This document shows, piece by piece, positions 59,956-64,000 of a stretch of 64,000 bases of DNA (the first letter of the stretch is position 1; every line of letters begins with the position of its first letter). A model generated the notes under the pieces. It searched no databases. It saw only the letters and a program-made list of their open reading frames with translations, and was not told where the DNA came from. Made by a program: the position numbers and the translations under genes. This DNA comes from Hygrocybe punicea (Eukaryota > Basidiomycota > Agaricomycetes > Agaricales > Hygrophoraceae), in NCBI GenBank assembly GCA_963556145.1, contig OY744469.1:1674001-1738000 (forward strand). The letters are read 5' to 3'.

Positions 59956-60565
59956 TTACTGTTCGCTATTGGTATGCTCAGGATGTTTCATAGATCTCAA
60001 CCATGCATCGGAGTTGAGGTCAGCTAATAGACCGAAGATGCATATGAGCATTGGGTCCCTGAAGTCCACATCACGCTGGATGAAATTTTTGCACAGGAGT
60101 GTCTGGAAGTGATGGTTGATGGGATTGTCGTCCTCTGCATCTGGACCGCCATCCAAATGGCAAAACAGACGAAACCCTGACTTGGAACTAAGTTCACTCT
60201 CCTCAGCCTGAATAAGGGCATTCAAAGTGGCTGAAGCAAAACCCAAGAACTTATCCTTTGCCAAGTCAGACTCTTTTTGCCTGGTTTGGTTGGGAGGATT
60301 ATGCAATTTGAAGCCAGCCTTGAGTTGGCCATCATGAGAGACGGTGCTATAACAGTTCATATTCAGCAATCAAGGTTATGAGAAAGACTGGCCAAATTGT
60401 GTCACCTCAGTTCAGCAAGACTGTAATAATCCTCCACCAAGTCAAATTCCCACTCTCCATTCTCTGCAGGGTTCTTGTAGGTCCAAACTGTGTAGACAGG
60501 TTGGGCATTGACAAAGAGAACCTGGAATTCACCCATATGTGTCAAGTGGTGGATGAAGGGCTGGT
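59956..60565 (-). pseudogene. 3' part of a spliced gene cut by a solo LTR
   Basis: On the minus strand an exon opening after TTTTACCAG (PFIHHLTHMGEFQVLFVN, VWTYKNPAENGEWEFDL) joins through a GTGACA..TTATAG intron to STVSHDGQLKAGFKLHNPP and continues about 120 codons to a stop at 59956 (CHLDGGPDAEDDNP, IFGLLADLNSDAWL). The coding look is good but I do not recognise the family. The upstream part should lie beyond the LTR at 60590, where only repeats follow, so the gene is truncated here. Confidence 0.5.
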
Positions 60566-60589
60566 AAAACCAGCAGGCTCATGGTATGG

Positions 60590-61374
60590 TGTAGAGGGCT
60601 CTCCACCCTCTGAGGCCGGAAACCCGACATATCACGAATCCGCTCCAATCTGACGACTCTAACGATCCCGGCTCGAACCCGACGTAACCCGGTGCATACC
60701 GACTAGCACGGCCGCTCCAGTACGGGATCGGACTGACCTCCATACCTGCGGAGTATCAAGTATCGTAGAAGGATCTCATCGGACTGGAAACCCGACATCG
60801 GACTTACCTAGTTTGCGCATCCGTCTCCCTTATGGAGATATACCAAAGTATTTTACATCTTTTTCATTTGATTTCACTTCTCCCCTCCATTTCTCTGTCA
60901 TCGTTGCCTCCCAACCTCTGTCCTATTTCTCCATTTTCCTGCCCCTTTGTTCTCTCTCATCGGCCAAGGCCTCTCATCCGAATTTAGATAGGGATTTTTG
61001 TAGTATAAAAAGGTGCCCAAGGTGCCGTATCAATAATAAGAAACCAGTCCCTGTTTTCCCTCCCTCTCAGAGTCCCTCTCAGTAGCACACATCGCTCACA
61101 CATCACCCCCGGTCTCTCTACCATCTCCCCATCATTCTGCCATCATTATTATCGTACCACTCGTCACCCGACTCCCGACCCGCCGTACCCGACATCGTCG
61201 GCTTCATCGGCTTACATCGGCCTCGTTATATAGTAGTAATACTTACTCGGCGGCTTCCCTTTTTCTATCCCGTACTTTTATACTGAAGCTAGCTAGACTA
61301 TTCCCTGTCACTTCTACGCTGACCCCCACAGGCTAGGAGTATAGTTCCGCAGCCACCCCGACCTCGCCATTACA
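60590..61374 (+). mobile_element. Solo LTR (785 bp)
   Basis: Starts TGTAGAGGG and ends CCATTACA, with ATGG on both sides (60586-60589, 61375-61378). A TATAAAAAGG box at 61004 and CCGACATCGG-type short repeats fit an LTR promoter read on the plus strand. No internal region is attached. Confidence 0.65.
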
Positions 61375-61787
61375 ATGGTTAGTGTTACGGATCGCTTCTG
61401 CAGCGGGCTCCGGCAACAATCAACTTAACTAGGGATCGGATTCCAGAGGAGAGGACAGCAGTTTTCATTGTTGCTTACAACTAAGACAACACTGCTAAGA
61501 GGGGGGGGTCATGGTCTAATGTCATTGCGAGCCATGGGGGTTATCCAAGACAAGGGGGTCTGCCCCAAGAACCAGACTAAATGTAAGGAAAAGAAAGAAG
61601 AAAAAGTCCAAACCAACAACAAGAATAGTATATACAGTGACTGGTCTTGAGGGGAGGTAAATGGGAATACAACCATGAAGCTACAACATGTCCAACTACA
61701 CCATGTGTTCACCATGAGGCGCACATGAGGCGTCCTCATGTCAATGTTCTCACGATCCAACTGGAGGCCCAGGTGTCATGGAGGATA

Positions 61788-62534
61788 AGGTAGGGGACAT
61801 CCACAATTGACTAACATCATGTGGTGTTACTCTTACGTGACAATTCCATCCAAAACTGGACAGCAACTTAAGATTAAGAGATACCGTAGCATCGACATTG
61901 AATTATGACAATCGCTCCCTACATATTGCAGATATATACTATGTGATATAGTACATCAAAGGGATTGATGAAAAATTAAAAAATGAAGAACTAGATAGCA
62001 AATTACTCATTGTTGAGCAGGAATAGCATCTGCTTCATGATGAAGTAAATCTGGGAATTCTGGTGGCCCCAGTATATCCTAGCAGCCCAGGCTGCCTGAC
62101 TTCCATTGAGACCTATATGATATGCATCTGTGAACCGCCAAGAATCTGTCAAGAATCTGTCATGCCTCAGTCAGGGACTCAGGGTCAAATGACATGAGTA
62201 AACATAGGCTCACTGTCACATGGAGTCAAGGGGAACTGATTCAAGGGCATCAAGGACATCTGGGCATATTGAAGCAGGGGTATTTCACCCCACAACACGT
62301 CCTGACATGCTGACACACTGCAGAACTTAAAATTGCTAAGGCTTCCTGGTCATACAGGAGAACTCAAATCTGAGTAGTACAAAATTATATATTAGACTTT
62401 ATCTATAAATTGTAGGAGCCAATTGGAGCCAAATTGCTTGGAGCTTGAGAAAAAGGTGTTTCACGTCAAAACCACTCAATTTGGCGCGTCACGCTTGGCA
62501 CGTGACGTTAGTCAATCGTGGATTTCCCCTACCT
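61788..62534. mobile_element. 747-bp TA MITE
   Basis: Ends AGGTAGGGGACATCCACAAT and complement (about 35-bp inverted repeats with few mismatches), flanked by TA (61786-61787, 62535-62536). The same place in copy 1 of the surrounding repeat is GAGGATAGAAGAGG with a single TA, a natural empty site. No coding capacity. Confidence 0.9.
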
Positions 62535-63295
62535 TAGAAGAGGTCTGGATGACTCGGATGATTTGTCATCAGATCATGTGACATGCAGAATTGCCAATTC
62601 AAGATCTATACTTGCTGTAACAGGCAAGTGCGCAGTCTGGCAAGTGCAATATACAGTTGGGTCGAAGAGGGGTATCATCCAGTATGGGATTGGTGAAGGG
62701 AGTGTCTTGAGGTAGTGTGGATATAGTGGCAAGGTTGGTATGAAAGAAAACAAAGGAATGTATGGAGGAAAAACCAACTAAGACAGTGGGCTAGTCGAGG
62801 TCAGACATGTGAAAAGCATAAGCTGTACCGGATGACGATGTCTGTGTCAATGATGTATTGAGGGGTGATGCTTTGTCCTGTGTGTGGAACAATGCGGTCC
62901 ACCTGATGTTGGTATTCATCCAAGAAACGGTATTGTTGTAAATGAGTGTAGGAGGTATCAAGGTTATAGATGGAAAAGGATAAATGAATGTGGGTCCAGG
63001 TTTCAAGTCATGGCATGAGTGACAAGCTGTGGTAATACGACGTCAGGTGCTGCATTGAAGTGATGTCATGTGAATAATATACAATAGGGGTCGGTTCACT
63101 GTATTGGGAAGTTGTATGGTCTGTGGTCAAAGTCTGCTTCAGCGATGGTTGGATTGGAGGGAACAGTGAGATGTCTTGTGATTGAGGATTGTTCAGGGCA
63201 TGCATGCAGGTGAGGAATGTCGTCAGATAATCAGGGAGGATAATGGTAGGCACAGAATACAAGAGTGGAAACCATATATCCAGGAATGGCAATTG

Positions 63296-63460
63296 TCAAT
63301 TACATGTCGGTATACTGTCGAGGCAGATGTCAGTTTCATCAATGAAGGAAGGTTGCCTTTTCCAGAGGTAAATCATGATGATGTAGAAACTGATCAGGAA
63401 GGTGATTGCTATGGCACCAATGATCATCATGGTTATGAACTGTTTGGTGAGGATAGCCAT
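63296..63460 (-). CDS. 54-codon single-pass membrane ORF in the repeat (copy 2)
   Basis: MAILTKQFIT start, hydrophobic MIIGAIAITFLISFYIIMI, then LWKRQP and an acidic tail. Identical length to the copy at 33870-34034 and mostly conservative differences, which suggests past selection on the protein. Function unknown. Confidence 0.4.
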   Translation of the reverse strand: MAILTKQFITMMIIGAIAITFLISFYIIMIYLWKRQPSFIDETDICLDSIPTCN

Positions 63461-64000
63461 TGTGCATCAGTTTGGGAAGACAGTATGTCATACAGCGAAG
63501 ACAATGAAAGTGATGTCCATTGGCAAGGCAACTATTTGGGTACAGCAAGGTAACATGGGGATGTGTCTATGGTCGGTCTGGATTGTTCTAGAAGAAAGGA
63601 TAAAAGGAGAACAAGAACAAGAATAAACAACAATGTCCAAAAGAAGACCAAAGGTACAGGGGAATGAAAAAAGGAAGGTGTGGTAAAGTGGAATCGTCAT
63701 GGTGGGTAATGGAGTCAGAATCAGAGTTGCAGAGTTGTAAAATGTAACAGTTAGGTGATGGTTTAAATACGACCACCTTTGCTTGGGGTCCTCAGGCATG
63801 AGGACATGATTGCTGGATTCACTGAATCCACATTTTATGACAACATCTGGAGGGATTGGATCATTTGGATTCAAAGCAATTGTCATTGGGCAGTGAGTTT
63901 TTGTAACATTGTGGGCAATGGTGTTGAAGTTGGCGATGAGGGAGACTTTGTCACCATAAAGCCTCAACTCTGTGAGGTGTGGCCAGACTGTTGTGATGTG

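Larger units (their letters stand above)
61383..64000 (-). mobile_element. LTR-element-like repeat, copy 2 (runs off the window)
   Basis: Same TGTTACGGATCGC start as 32693 and alignable to copy 1 apart from an inserted MITE at 61788-62534. It extends further than copy 1. On the minus strand near 63500-63967 there is a protein-like frame (RLYGDKVSLIANFNT, TKTHCPMTIALNPND), and at 62791-63006 KPGPTFIYPFPS..HMSDLD. None is recognised. Confidence 0.55.

Overview
This looks like a gene-poor, transposon-packed piece of nuclear genome from a basidiomycete fungus, most likely an agaricomycete (mushroom-forming). The reasons are many 46-60 bp GT..AG introns, Snt2/BAH-PHD, Yrb2, ALG5 and hybrid histidine-kinase genes of fungal type, a wax-synthase-like acyltransferase, a basidiomycete-type membrane protein, and hAT, Tad-like LINE and DIRS-like elements. 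The exact taxon cannot be read from the sequence.

Layout. 0.8-15 kb is a compact block of host genes: an Snt2-like chromatin reader (-), a membrane-anchored hybrid histidine kinase (+), a Yrb2/RanBP3-type Ran-binding protein (+), ALG5 (+) and a wax-synthase-domain acyltransferase (-). The kinase has an apparent AT-AC intron that splits the codon after its phospho-histidine.

15.1-29.2 kb is one small palindromic TA-flanked element whose two arms were each invaded by a different hAT transposon. The first is 3.9 kb with an apparently intact transposase. The second is 9.6 kb with a decayed transposase and large tandem arrays. Both have perfect 8-bp target duplications. 29.2-32.7 kb holds a GAGGACCCTGG-ended element with a small spliced ORF, interrupted by a 1.7-kb non-coding element with 150-bp LTRs.

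32.7-34.4 kb and 61.4-64 kb are two copies of an LTR-element-like repeat; the second is interrupted by a 747-bp TA MITE. 34.6-48.1 kb is a four-level nest: a DIRS-like retroelement is split by a 2.5-kb TAA-flanked palindrome (with an assembly gap in its spacer), which is split by a 9-kb LINE, which is split by two non-autonomous hATs. Removing each insertion restores the interrupted sequence or reading frame.

48.6-60.6 kb returns to host-like sequence: an unidentified spliced fragment, an intact multi-exon membrane protein, a degraded TFIIE-alpha copy without a complete zinc ribbon, a small ORF whose 5' side abuts a palindromic element, a seven-transmembrane receptor, and a spliced gene fragment cut by a solo LTR.

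The most unusual signal is a structural cassette found in four elements of different type: a GC-rich hairpin next to a 5' splice-site-like sequence with a ~50-bp intron-like segment, and a ~57-bp double palindrome centred on TCAATTGA whose arms covary between copies. Exon boundaries were derived by hand from splice signals and frame and should be treated as models.
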